Source: Vishniacozyma victoriae (taxonomy: Eukaryota > Basidiomycota > Tremellomycetes > Tremellales > Bulleribasidiaceae). Taken from it: 64,000 nucleotides of DNA. How positions within the stretch are numbered: the first letter of the stretch is position 1; every line of letters starts with the position of its first letter. The position numbers and the translations under genes are program-made. Below are positions 10,472 to 23,004 of the stretch, in pieces. The notes under the pieces are model-generated. The model was not told the DNA's origin and made no database searches. It was given only the letters and a program-made list of their open reading frames with translations. The DNA is taken from NCBI GenBank assembly GCA_017654735.1, contig JADPYG010000088.1, positions 3,038,001 through 3,102,000 on the forward strand, in the 5' to 3' direction.

Positions 10472-11037
10472 CATTGTTCGGCTATGTGGTAGTAATGTCT
10501 GTACAGAGGCAGCTGTAAATTGGCATTCACTCATGTTACTCTCAAACAAATTTCTTTACCCTACTCTAGATAAGATGTATAGAGATTGAAGATTTAGAGG
10601 CCTTGGTCTTCGAGCCACGGTCACCACCCTTCCAGCCTGAAATCAGAACGTGTCTGTTCGTACCAAGCTTTCTGTAGCTCTCAAAGGCAGTTTCCCCATC
10701 ATGAGACACGAATAGCCTCGTCACCAGTGTTCTTATAGCGTCCTTTGAGGAATATGTTCCTTTCTTCTGGCACCCTCCCAGTAATTGAGCTACAATACCG
10801 CACCATGACCCATCTACATAGTTGCCACTCTGCCACGTTCCACTACGTCACTCATGGATTTTACTTTCGGCTAATAACCTACAACCTAACCCAATCAGTA
10901 CACTCTTCTTACTCCGCCTCTAGTACTACTACTGCTATCATTACCAACCGTATACATCTACTCAACAAAGTCGTAACAGAGGCAGAAACATCATCACTTG
11001 TGAAGAAGATTTACCCGAAGACAAAGAGACGCTCAAA
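10472..11037. other. intergenic, with an ATG-less open frame on the minus strand
   Basis: This 566-base region lies between the ABC ATPase and the F-box gene. On the minus strand a 93-codon frame without an in-frame ATG runs from 10847 to a stop at 10566-10568. It contains AFESYRKLGTNRHVLISGWK and KGGDRGSKTKASKSS. A second minus-strand frame starts with an ATG at 10806 and reads VPEERNIFLKGRYKNTGDEA before stopping. Either may be part of a small unrecognised gene. The right end is the F-box promoter. Confidence 0.3.
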
Positions 11038-12057
11038 ATGTCCACCGCCCACTCCTCCCTTTTGCAAACTGCAATCCAGAACCTCCAAATATCCCAACAA
11101 GCCAAAGACAGAGACCGCGATACAGCATCTTCCGTCGACTTCAGCTCGCCAAGATCCGACAATTTAGACCTAGACTCGGAGGATGAAGATGAAATGGTAA
11201 ACGTGGGTCAGGGGACGCGACCACCTACTAGGCCCGCTTCGCCGAAACCTAAGAAAGTTGCTTTGAGGCAGGGATCTTCTAGATTGTCGGATAGTGAGGA
11301 TACTGTTGATCCTGTGAGTGTCTCTTGACTGTCGTGGAAAGTGCGGCTGACGATTATAGCTCACCAAGTTACCTACTGTCCTTGCCGTGAGGGTACTGCT
11401 ACTACTGGATATCAAGTCCCTTGCGCGTTGCGAGAGGGTTTGTAAGCGATGGAAAAAGTCAAGTACCATCAATCACGGTAAGCTAATTGAATCACACGAT
11501 GGCCAAACAGAGCTGATTCATCAGTATGGTATCTCCAAAACCGAGCACTCCTCATCCCCGACATCCCAACCTCCAAGAACGGCGGCAAGAGCCGTAAACT
11601 AGACGACGGCACCGAATTCTTTGATCCGTTCGACAAAACACCCCGACTCTCTGCTCTACCGACCCCACGCATGCCAAATTCAAGTACATTAGTGTGGACG
11701 AAATCAGAGTCCAAAGTTAGTTGGAAATCAAAATTCCATCAAACTCTCAAACGATCCGACCCCAATGCCGAGCCTGAATTCGATCCATTAAGAGTGGATA
11801 TTAGTAGTCTACATACCTCTGGAGCTACTACGCCGTCTGGTCGACACTCTCACGCTGGGTTAGGGAGTGGGAATGCGGCGAGGTGGGCTGAGCAGGAAGC
11901 TGCTGCTGGTGCTTTGACGCCGGGTGAGAGGAAGAATGCTGCTAGGGAGGTATATAAATCTATGGGCGGGAGGAAAGCAAGGGGGAAGAATAGGATGGGG
12001 GCTGGGGATAGGGGAGGTATCGCTGAAGATGATCCTCGGTTCACTTCCCCATTCTAG
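11038..12057 (+). CDS. F-box protein
   Basis: It starts MSTAHSSLLQTAIQNLQ at 11038. Exon 1 is a disordered, acidic and Pro/Ser-rich region. After an intron near 11312 comes an F-box of about 35 residues (LTKLPTVLAVRVLLLLDIKS then LARCERVCKRWKK), the SKP1-binding module of SCF ubiquitin ligases. A second intron (GTAAGCTAATT...CTGATTCATCAG) joins to VWYLQNRALLIPDI. The rest is basic and low complexity with no WD or LRR repeats, so substrate choice cannot be inferred. The C-terminus carries an ARWAEQEAAAGALTPGERKN segment and basic RKARGKNR. It may belong to the Pof-like short F-box proteins. Total is about 300 residues. Confidence 0.8.
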
Positions 12058-12342
12058 AGTGGTTTCTTAAAGATATATTCTCGGCTTTGGACCTTTCAAT
12101 GTTTCAATGACACCCAAAACAAGTCATGTCCCAGCAATAGTGGTCAAATCCTATAATCTACAGTACCCAGCCTGTAATGCATGTTGTAACCTATTCCTCG
12201 TAATCACCCTACTAGCAGGCCCCACTCTTACACGCGTGATTTACTCCCGTCTCATGTCTCGACGCGTCTTGATTTTCTTCAGTCACCTAATTCGACCCTG
12301 TCGCCTGTACAGTCCATGTGCTGCCATTGATACGCCCGGAAG

Positions 12343-15300
12343 ATGGTAGACTCACCCTCGAAGAGAGCGAGCTCCTCGCAGAGATCAGCACACCGCAACA
12401 AAATCTACGTCGATACTACGAGCGGATCCGAGTCCGAGGCGGAAGATGCCAAGCCATCACGAAGTTCCCAAAAGGACAATGTCGGGTCGAAGCGAAAGCG
12501 GGTAAGATTCCATTCCTCTCATAGAATTACAGTTGACAATCAGGCCGAGTCGACGAGTTCAGAGTCTGCCCCAGAGTCTGAGCTGGAGTTAGGAGAGGAG
12601 GAATACGAAATCGACGGTATCGTCGACTCTCGAATACGTAAATTCAGGGGTAAACCAGTTTTGGAGTACAGAGTGCACTGGAAAGGATACGACACGGACG
12701 AGGACTCCTGGACGATAGCTGATCAATTTGATGATGATGATCCACCTGTTCTTGATTTCTACAAGAAATTTCCCAAGAAACCTAGTACAGCGAATCTAGG
12801 AAAGAAAGTTAAAGCCGCTCCAAAAGAGTCTTCAACTTTGATCCGGGATGCCACTTCCTCGCCCGCTCCTCCTAGTCCCAGAAAGGAGGCTTCGCCGCCT
12901 CCGCTCAGCAAAAGGAAGGAATCACCACCTCCACCTAGTCGAAAGAAGGAAGCTTCCATCACTGTCGTTGATTCACTTGTCCGAAAAATGCCTTCGAGCC
13001 CAATAGCCAAGAAAGCAACCGATATCCGATCCTTCTTCGGCGCACTTTTAGGCGGAGGAAATAAAGAGAATCGAAATCCAGTTATCCAAAAGGAGGTCAA
13101 GGAGAAGGATGTCAAGGGGAAAGGCAAAGAAAAGGAGAAACCTGTAGTCAAGGCTGAGAAGGTCAAGCCGAAGAAGAAACGTAAAGTCGAGAGTGAGGAT
13201 GAGGACTTCGAGATGGCAGAAGACAAAGATGAGCCAGAGGATGATTTGCAGTCGGACTTTGAGGAGGGAGATGCTAAGGCCGAGAGCGGAGGTGATGATC
13301 TCGAGTCAGAGCATGAGTCTGGTGAGTCAGCTGGATGTGTCCCTGTTCTTCGAGCTGATCAGTAGCTGATGAGAAACCATCTAACGCAAAGAAGGGGTAC
13401 AATGGTGGATGGGGAGGAGCAAAGGCCAAAGTCGTCAAGAAGAAGGCCGCACCCAGTCTGTAAGGCGCCAGAAGTCCATGTATTCGTACATAGCTGACCG
13501 TCAGTGGTTCTTTCAGGTCCGGCATCGCCTCTTGGTATCAAGAACGAGATTCGACATGCTATTAAGAATCTCAGCGAAGATTTGCCTCCCATCAGCGATA
13601 TTGAGCAGATGTTTGACCACCTCGTTTCGCGAGTAGGTCATTACGGTCACGTAATGTGAACTAGCTCACCGAATTAGGTACCTGACGTGGTCAAGATCGT
13701 TGAGCGACTCAACGGCAGGAAGCTGAGGGTGGCTACCATGTGCTCGTAAGCTATTTGGAGCGCAACGTCTCGGAGCCAGCTGACAAGCAGTGGTACCGAG
13801 TCACCTTTGTTAGCTCTCAATATGATTGCCAAAGCTATCAAATCTCAACACGACATGACCCTCTCTTTCGAACATGTCTTTTCGTGCGAGATCGAGCCGT
13901 TCAAACAGGCTTATATCGAGCGAAATTTCTCCCCTCCAGTACTCTTTCGAGACGTCACCGAATTGGGCAGGAAGAAGGCCCATACCGCTTATGGGTCCCT
14001 TGTCGAGGTGCCGGGAAATGTTGATGTAGGTGTCCCGCATCCCTTGAGCCAAAATCCACCTAACGCTCGCAGCTTCTCATCGCCGGAACGTCTTGTGTCG
14101 ATTACTCAAATTTGAATAATCAACAGCAGGATATCGACGCAAATGGTGAATCCGGACGTACTTTCCGAGGGATGTTGCAGTGGGTCAAGAAGAACCAGCC
14201 GGCAATTGTCATCCTCGAGAATGTATGTAGTGCTCCATGGGAAAAGGTTGTCGAGTACTTTGCCGAGATCGATTACGATGCTCAATTCAGCCGGTAAGTC
14301 CACCTAAGCATCCGACTTATGGTAAGCTGACCGGCAGTCTTGATACCAAGGAGTACTATATCCCTCATACCCGTACTCGAGTCTACCTATTCGCAACGCC
14401 CATGAAGAAGGATGGCAAGATCGAGAACTTGGCCGACAAGTGGGCACTCACTGTCAAAGATATGAAGCGACCCTGGTCTACGCCGTTCGAAGCTTTCCTT
14501 CTCGATACCGATAGTCCCAATATTCACCGAGCTCGACTCGATCTCGCCGCTGCACGTGACTACAAAGACGGTGTACAGCGCAAGCCAACCGATTGGAACC
14601 GATGTGAATCTCGACATCAAAGGGCTAGGCAAGATGAACAGCTCGGAGCCCTTCGACCACTCACCTCGTGGCAGGAAGCGGGGATTTGCAAAGGTCTTGA
14701 TTGGACATGGAACGATTGGCTTCTCACCCAGACGGAGCGAGTCTTGGATCTACTCGAAATCTCTACCCTACGTATGGCGAAAGATGGTGTCGATTCCGGA
14801 TTCAAGGCTTGTATTTGGAACGTCAGTCAGAATGTCGATCGACAAACTGGATCCGGTCGAACTGCTCTCGCTCCTTGCTTGACACCAAACATGATTCCAT
14901 GGGTTACGACTCGAGGTGGACCCGTCACTGGTCGAGAGGCATTGGCATTACAGGGTATTCCAGTCCGGGAATTACTGCTCACGAGTGAAAGTGAGGATCA
15001 ACTTGCCGATCTTGCTGGAAATGCCATGACGACTACTGTTGTTGGATCATCGATGCTCGCTGCACTCAAGATTGCTGTTGATAAGCTCACTCCTGGTGAT
15101 GACGCCGAACGGGATGCTGCGGCTATCGAAGAGGCTTTGGCGGTGGAGGATGATGCTGTTGCCAAGCGGATCATTGGAGAGGATCGACTCAAGACATCTC
15201 AACTCGATCTCGCCAAAGTCACCAAAGCGGATTTGAAGGAAATGCTCGATCTTGCCGAACGAAGTTCACGACATTGTCAATGCGAGGGAAGATCTGGTAC

Positions 15301-18300
15301 TTCTGCGCCCATCGAGGAATGTACGGCCTGTGGTTATCGCGCTTGCAAGTCATGCGGAGGTCGACCTGATCATCAATACACGCCATGCAAGAACGTCCGA
15401 GTCCAACCTGGAGAATTCGAGAAGAGGTTCAAGGAGCTACTACCAATGCGAGTACAGATCGCCGGCGTCACTTCCGAAGTGCTTTCTTCCCTGCGCAAAA
15501 AGGCAGAAGAAATCGTTAAGGGAACCGTCACGACTCGAGATTGGGATCTATGGTCAAAAGCCGTTCTTGATGCTTTCAGTACTGCCGAATTCCGATTCCG
15601 ATATATGAAACGACAATATACCTGGACTGCGGTTTACGAAGCTCCCAATGCTACCCTCGATTTGTTTTTGCAAAACAAGACACCAGAATGGCGATTAACT
15701 ATCAAATGTCCAGCTACCGAACCAGTCAACTCACCACTTCGTGGTCTACTGGTCCACCCAGTCGCACGATTGCGATTCGATGTCTCCGGTCAAGATGTCC
15801 TCGGTGGGCCATGGGAGCTGTGCATTCCTTCTCGCCAGACTTTCAAGATCGACATCATTGGTCGAGGCGAGCTGGTTCCCAGCTGGCACGCTTCGCTCGG
15901 TCTCGGCGGTCACTACGAGGGAACACAGCGATGGTCTCAGGTCGAGGTGGTTGTGCCTGAAGCGGCGACGAAAGCATTGGATAGGGATATAGCCGGTACT
16001 TACTCGCTCTTGCCCAAGTGCGGCCAAGCCATGAACTCGCTCCACAAGAAAGAAGGTTCCGATTCTGACCACGGTCTTCCTCAACTCTACTTCTTCTTCG
16101 ACCCCACTCGATGTGGTGAAGCCGAAGATGACTCATATGTATTTTCGACCAGTATCGAGCGACTCGATGCCGCTACCGAACGAGCGGTCATTGCTATTCT
16201 TGATCCCAAATGGCGAGAATCGGCAAAAGCCCAGGACAAGACGAATCTCGAGATCCGAGGGGGATGGGTTACATGTGAGGAAGCTCACCTCACTGCTGTG
16301 GGTGGTAGCGATATCGCCGTAATCAACGGAAAGAATGATACTTCGCAGAAATTGGATCAGGCTACCTACTCGGTCCCGGTATCCGCTAAATCAATCTCGT
16401 CCAAACTCGACAACGAAGGCTGTAGCCATGCCACTGCGCTCCTTACTTGCCGAGTGCCCCTTGATCCAGCCCATTCCGAATCAATGTGGAGACAAGGAGC
16501 TTGGGGAGAGATCGACATTCTCCATCAAGGAAATGCTACCTTCGCCAACCTCGCTTGGATCACTGAGAGGCTCCCTTCGCTTGAGGGATTGAGCAAATGG
16601 ACAACGCTGGCTGAAGCTACTGTAAGTCTTCCATTCATGGCATGTGGGAGTAACCGAGCTGACTGTTAGGCGGAAGGAACTGCTTGTGAGCGATGTGCGC
16701 CTCGAGCACCCAAGATTCACTGGATCAAGCGAGCTGGTAAGAAGAACAAGAACGGTGGTAATACCAAGAGTACCATCATTGCCTTTGAGGACAAGCTCGA
16801 GGCTGGCCGTTATGAACATGTGAGCTATTTTGAACTTCACACAGTCGGCTTAGCTGATGTACTTCAGGCCTTGAAAAATCGTCCAGCACCTTTTGTCGTC
16901 CAATTGCGACTTGACAATGACGTAGGATCATTCCGAATCGGACTGAATCTCGTCTCACTCGCACACCGAGCTCTATCTCGACTACCTGCCAACTCACTAA
17001 AAGGCGAGACCCACCTGTCATGGCGACTTACTCCTGGTCAGGTTGTCGACGCACCACAACCTCCACGAGTCTTCATTTTGCCATCCAACAAGCGAGATCC
17101 AGAACATCCTCAGCCAAAAGGGTTCAAGCTACCACTGCGTGTGGAACAGCTTCGATCACTCTGGTGGATGTTGGAACAGGAGAAGGCAGAGGGCAAGACT
17201 CATACTTTTGTCGAAGAGGAGATCTCGGAAGCTGCGCTACCTGCTCTTGGATGGAGAGCTGAGGGTAAAGCAGAACGACCCGTCATGATTCGCGGTGGAG
17301 TCATTGCCGATCAAGTCGGTTATGGTAAAACCATCATCTCACTTGCTCTAGTAGCCGAAGCAAGCTCGATCCCTGCTCCCGATCCCGCACCCGAAGGGCT
17401 CATCGACCTCAAAGCTACCCTCATCGTCGTACCGGGTCACTTGTCCAAGCAATGGCCTAGCGAGATCACTCGTTTCACTGGAAGTATGTTCAATGTGGTT
17501 GTCATCCAGAATATGGCCGACCTGAAGAACAAGTCCATTTCTGAACTCAAGAGGGCCGATATCATCGTCATGGCAGCCGAAACATTCGAGACGGACGGAT
17601 ACTGGGAGAGGATGGAGTATCTATCTGGTCAACCTGAAGATTGGCTCAGTGACAAGAACGGTGGCCGTTTCTTTCAAGATCGACTCGAGACTGCCATGGC
17701 TGCTCTTCGACTCCAGACTGCCACTTTATCTCTGGAAGGAGCCGAGGCAGCACAACACCAAATGAAGAAGGCCCAGAAGGCTGCGATCGCAGAGGCTGAG
17801 AGCAAGAAGGAGGCTCACAAGACTGCCAACTTCGGAAAGAGGATGAAAGGGCAGGCTTACCGTGATCGATGGGATGGGGAGAGCAAGAAGAAAAAGGCTG
17901 TTCAAGCTGAGGGCGCAGATCTTTGGGAGGTATCGGAAGATGAGGTGAGCTCCACGTGTTGGTCTCAAGGCTAGGCTGAACATTAGGATGACGATGAAGA
18001 CGACTCTGAGCCTATTCCGGTTCCCACCTACAGATCTGGAAAGGGTAAAGAGGCCTACTCCAGCGCCGATGTCCAGAAGAACTACAAATTCCTCGCCTGT
18101 CCCCTGATGCACATGTTCCGGTAAGCTGCCATATATCTGTCGAAGTGCATGAGCTGACGGACAGATTCCGTCGAGTAATCGCCGACGAGTTCACCTATCT
18201 CGACAAGAGGGCTCTTGCTGCTTTACTCCGCTTGACATCTTGCTACAAATGGGTCTTGTCAGGAACACCACCCGTCAGCGACTTCCCTGCCATCAGATCG

Positions 18301-20123
18301 TGAGTGACATCCCAGAACTTGAGCTGACAATCAGTATAGCCGCATTCATGGGTATTCACCTAGGTGTAGAGGACGACGCGGAGGGCAACGCCCAACTCCA
18401 AAAGGCTAAAGCCAAAGAACAGACTCAAGCAGAGAAGTTCCATGCTTTCCGTGAAGTCCACTCGCAAGCTTGGCACCGACGACGGGATGATCTCGGTCAG
18501 GAATTCTTGAACACGTTTGTCAGGCAGAATATCGCCGAAATTGATGATATCCCAACTGTTGAACATCTGCATCAGATCAAGTTGCCGGCTTCGGAAGGGG
18601 CGGTCTACTTGGAGCTGGAACATCATCTCCAGGCTCTTGAGATGCAGGCGTGAGTGATTAATACCCAGTGGAGGCTATCGCTAATGATCAGCCGAAAAGA
18701 GACCAAATTCAAGGATGTGACTGTGGGAGATCGGTTTGCGCGACTTGAGCAAGCTCTCGCCGATTCGAAGACGGCAGAGGAAGCACTCTTGAAGCGATGT
18801 TGCCATTTCACCCTCGATTTGACCAAAAAAGACCGAGATGCAAAGTCAGCCCAAGAGGCTTGCGAGTACATCGCCGGCGACCGTACCACTCAACTCAAAG
18901 GGTGCGAGAACGATCTATACGCGTCAATCAACATCGCCGTCGGTCTACACTTGTATGTTCGACGTAAAGGCGCATATGGTAAAGACGACCCGGAACGACA
19001 GCATTTCAAGGAATGGGTCAACTCGGTTCTGGGCTCCAAGCAAAATCATGGTGATTCCGATGCGGAAGCCAGATTGGTCAAGGTCCTCGAGCGATGTGGC
19101 TTCAAGGGAACGACCTGGCCTTCGGAAGTTGCCGATCCTAAAGCAGTCGCTAAAGTGATCAAGGGAGAGAAGGTCGAGGATGTCAAATGGCGTCTGAGGG
19201 AGCAGTCGCATCTACTGCGTCGACTTACCAAAGAGCTTGTCGCTCGAGTCCGATCGCTCCGATTCTTTGAGGTCGTTCGTAAATTACAACGAAATGGTCA
19301 GGAAGCAAAAGAAGTCCTCGAAGGATCTGAATGCGACCATCGCCCCTCGACACAACCTGGCGTCGAGATGGCAGTCCTGTCGTGCTGTGGTCACATTTCA
19401 TGCTGGGAATGTATGGTCAAAGCTGCCGATAATCAAGCTTGTCCAAAAGGGAAAGACAACTGTCAAGCAGCTGTACGACACACCAACGTCGTCAAGGTCA
19501 AATCTCTTGGTATCGAAGGTGAATTATCGAGTGGTAGATACGGTGCCAAGCTACAGAAACTCGTCGATCTCATTAATTCGATTCCAAAGGATGAACGAGT
19601 CTTGGTGTTCTTACAATGGGAAGATCTGGCACCGAAAGTCTCTGAAGCTCTCGATTCTGGAAGGATCCCACATGTCAAATTATACGGATCTACCAAAGCT
19701 CGAGCCAATATCCTCGACAAATTCCAACAGTCCGACTCTGATTCTGCTCGAGTTTTGCTACTCAAGATCAATGATGCTTCAGCTGCCGGATCGAATTTAA
19801 CGACTGCCAACCACGCCATTTTTGTCGGACCGCTATTTACCAATTCTCTACTGAATTATCGAGCTGTCGAGACTCAAGCTATCGGTCGAGTCAGGCGATA
19901 CGGCCAAGATCGTAAAGTCCATATTCACAGATTACTGGCAATGGATACGATCGACATGACAATTTACGAAACTAGGCAGAAGGAGCTTGAGGCAAAGCCG
20001 GATTACGAAAAGATCCCGAGGGAATCGTATGAGGGAAAGAGACATAGAAAGAATATAGAGGTGGAGATTGTCAGTCCTGCCAAGAGGAAGACGACTAGAG
20101 ATGAGCCGATGGAGATCGATTAG
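12343..20123 (+). CDS. DMT5: DNMT5-type ATP-dependent cytosine-5 DNA methyltransferase
   Basis: About 2,400 residues from 13 exons, starting MVDSPSKRASSSQRS. A chromodomain lies at residues 87-145 (EYEIDGIVDSR, HWKGYDTDEDSW). A basic/Pro-rich linker follows. The methyltransferase has motif I ATMCSGTESPLLALN, the catalytic Cys in AGTSCVDYSNLN, VILENV, and motif X LADLAGNAMTTTVVG. A Cys-rich finger (CTACGYRACKSCGG) follows near 15,330. The SNF2 ATPase has Walker A ADQVGYGKT, DEFT in place of DEAH, and LSGTPPVSDFP. A RING finger (CCGHISCWECM, near 19,380) sits inside the ATPase. The helicase C lobe ends with AIGRVRRYGQDRKVHIHRL. DNMT5 enzymes use ATP hydrolysis to methylate hemimethylated CpG, and in Cryptococcus Dmt5 acts as a maintenance enzyme at H3K9me heterochromatin. 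Introns are short. The second donor, near 13,455, is ambiguous. Confidence 0.97.
13015..13038 (+). other. PIP-box-like motif in DNMT5 linker
   Basis: The linker between chromodomain and methyltransferase encodes ATDIRSFF in frame. It matches the PCNA-interacting pattern Q-x-x-I/L/M-x-x-F/Y-F/Y except for Ala at the Gln position. It is preceded by Lys residues (AKKATDIRSFFGALLGGG) within a disordered basic/Pro-rich region, the usual setting for PIP boxes. PCNA binding is an inference. Confidence 0.4.
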
Positions 20124-20479
20124 ATATGTACCTCAGTCTAGGACTGCTGGACGGACCGAAGGAGTAGCCAGGATAGAGAGGAGAGAGTAACGGCACAACA
20201 GCCTTTGTCGGTATTGCTCAATTTAAACTTGTATGTCTGTACAATACAATGTATTCACCCTGATGTTTCACAATTTGGTCTATCACGTCGCTCTCCATTC
20301 CCCCCTTTCATAGTCGGCCCCTTTTGCGCGAGTCGGCTTTTGTGGCCTTCCTTTATGGGCTCTGGTATACACCATATCTGTGTCAAGAAACAATGTGCCC
20401 TTCTACTCACTTTTCAGAATACTACACATTCTCATTGAACATCCTTACGCTGACTTCTACAAACATACCGGTGTTCAGG
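20124..20479. other. intergenic, DNMT5 3' flank and MFS 5' flank
   Basis: This 356-base gap has no supported gene. An upstream coding exon of the MFS gene cannot be excluded, because a CTGAC-like signal and a TTCAG lie just before 20480. Confidence 0.4.
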
Positions 20480-22293
20480 ATGATCAAGAAATCTCTACTC
20501 GCCCCGGTCCTGACGATGTGCTTCGTACAAATCATTTCGACAGCTCTCATTACTTATATCTTCCCCTTTGTCGCATCATGTAAGTCCGTTCTGATGAGCA
20601 GTCTAATACGCAGTCTTGCTATCGATGAATGTCGACGAGCGAGAGGTCCCGATCTATGCTGGCTGGGCAGACAGTATGGTTTCAATCGCAGATGTTGTTG
20701 GACTACCCATCGTGAGTCCCACGATCATTCGGCCCGGGCGCTGCTGAATGATCTCAGCATGTTCGACTGATTCGACACTTTCCCCGCCGTCATCTTTTCG
20801 CCTTCACACTTCTGTCATCGGGTGCAACGGCTGGCCTCATGGGCTTTTGCACTTCACCTTGGCAGCTCGTCGCTCTTCGAGGTTTGATGGGCCTTGTACA
20901 CTTTGGTGGATTCATCTCCGTCATCAGTCTGGGCGAATTGGTGGATGAGGAGTCTCGGAACGAGGGCAGGTCAATTGTGATGCGTGGTGATTTGAGCTCA
21001 TACCACAGCCTTCTCCTGGCAAGCTGCCGGAAACGCGATCGGGGCAATGTCAGGCTCGGCCATTGGCGCTTTTCTCTCAGAGCCGTATGGGCGAGTCCCG
21101 TTGCTGTCTGGCATCAAATTTCTCCAAGCAAAGCCATACGTCACTCCCGGCATCGTACTACTAGGACTGAGTATACTTGCCAGCGTGATTGTGATGACTG
21201 TCATACCGGAGGTATGTGAGCTTTTGAGTACGACTGACAGTAGACCAATCCTCGTTATCGAATCAAAGCTGCCGTAGGCGACGACGACGGTGCCTCGGCT
21301 TCAACTGTACCAGCAGGACTCAGCAAAGGAAAACTTACGACTGTCATGCTGCTTCGAAGCAGACGATTTCTGCAAGTCAGCCTCGCCGAGTTTGGTGAGT
21401 GCAACCACACTGCCGGGAAGCTGATGACAGCCAACAGGACATGCGTATTTGGTTGTCTAGCGCTTTTGGTAAGACTCAGCAAGGGTCCATGCTAACTGCA
21501 GACTACTGCTGGCAAGCTATCACCTTCGATCGGAGGGCTTGGTCTGCAGGTGAGCAAGGCAACGGTGACTGTGTACGATTTAGGGAGGCTGATTGTGTGC
21601 AGATCACCGATATCGCTCAGATTCTCTCGATAACCCCTCTGTTGACTCTTGTTAATCTCATTTTTCTCTTCCCGTGGTATTTCAAGCACCTATCTTTCCA
21701 TCTTATCGCTTGCATTAGTTCCGGCAGTTGGCTCTTGCCCGCTGCCTTCTTCCCAGTCGCAGCCTATTTTGCCACTCATCCCACCCCAGGTCAGGACTTC
21801 ATTTACATACTCTACTATCTAGGCCAAGTGGGCGGTATGACTTGGTGGACGTGAGTGGCTACCTTCACATCTTCCCATTTGCTAACGAGCTAGTCTGAAG
21901 TCACTCCTCCTACTCCGATTGTACCCCCACTCAGACGACCGAACGCTCGCAACCGGAATCATCAGATTGGCCACCAACGCTGGTATCATCATTGGTTCCG
22001 CCGGCTCAACCCGTATGTTCAGTATTGCAAGTGGATATGCGGCAGGAACATTTGGTCGACAGCTAGCTTGGGTCTTCCTGGGGGGACTTGCTGTTTTCAC
22101 ATTTGCAATCGGACTGAGTCAACCAAAGATGGAAGAACCGGATCCCGTCCTGAAGATCGCCAGCTCCAGGCCTGTCGATGAGGAGACATCGTTACTCAGG
22201 AATGGAGAGGAAGAAAGGGAAAGAATGATGGAGAGTAATGCCACTTGTTTCTATGTACTTTACCAACTCTTGTCGCAGCTACAGTGTTTATGA
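20480..22293 (+). CDS. major facilitator superfamily transporter
   Basis: It starts MIKKSLLAPVLTMCFVQIIS at 20480, directly entering membrane helix 1. Spliced reading gives FVASFLLSMNVDEREVPIYA, GWADSMVSIADVVGLPI, then VRLIRHFPRRHLFAFTL (the loop 2-3 region where MFS motif A occurs), SSGATAGLMGF, GLMGLVHFGGFISVISLGE, AFSWQAAGNAIGAMSGSAIG and FLSEPYGRVPLLS. Later exons give AGKLSPSIGGLGLQ, ITPLLTLVNLIFLFPWYF, YILYYLGQVGGMTWWT and a final helix, LAWVFLGGLAVFTFAIGL. About twelve helices are plausible. It resembles fungal ZIF/tetracycline-type antiporters, but the substrate is unknown. The splice near 20970 works only as a GC-AG intron (GCAGGT...CACAG). The true start may lie further upstream. 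Confidence 0.8.
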
Positions 22294-23004
22294 TATTCAA
22301 GAGTACTGCATCCCAAAATTGTGCTGTATGCTACAAATCATCCTTATTATACTGTAACCAATGTCCCGCGATCTCATATTTGTCCGTTTTCAACTAATCC
22401 AGCTCAGGTGGTGTCAGCAAGGAAGCCGAGGCCGCCAGATATGTACTTCGGCCCCACCCGCATAAAGCTCGTGATCGTAAGGCACCAAGCTTCCTTGTTG
22501 TTAGCCCGCCTGGCAATCGGATCATCTTGACATGTTGTTTACCAACACTTTCACTCACTGTAATAGCCAAGTCAACTTCGCGGAGACGGTAAAGAAAGTT
22601 TGGTAGGATCTTGTCGAGTCCTGGGCATGTCGTCTTAAAACTGGATACCATCACGTGAGGGGTGGTCCCAGGGATCTGAGCTTCGGATAAGTTAAATGAT
22701 CAGATGGCATAGCAACCGAACAAGGGGACCAAAGAAGCGCACGACTCCTGGAGCAGGTGAATAATTAAGATTCAAGTTTGTAAATCAGGCTGCGGTCAGC
22801 TGAAGTCAATAAGTCATAGCGCTGATTAATTCCCGAATGAACCCCATGCTGGTCAGATCATCGTTACCTTGGCTCTCCTGGATATGATCTCCTAATTATG
22901 AGGATACATGCTCCGCAGCGTACAACAACAAATTGATCTGGATTCAAGCTCTATGGGATGGATGATGGTGGTGATCGAGCCATGATTGTATGCCGAATAA
23001 AGGT
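22294..23004. other. convergent intergenic region
   Basis: This 711-base gap lies between the converging MFS and SNM1-like genes. An 86-codon minus-strand frame (22394-22654) has no recognisable domain. I see no RNA gene or repeat. The sequence is more AT-rich than the flanking coding DNA. Confidence 0.4.

Noticed and set aside
12759..13226. 155-codon minus-strand frame with hydrophobic content
   Set aside because: It is antisense to the basic linker of DNMT5 and has no recognisable domain.
22394..22654. 86-codon minus-strand frame between the MFS and SNM1-like genes
   Set aside because: No motif recognised, and it lies in a convergent 3' region; kept only as a remark.
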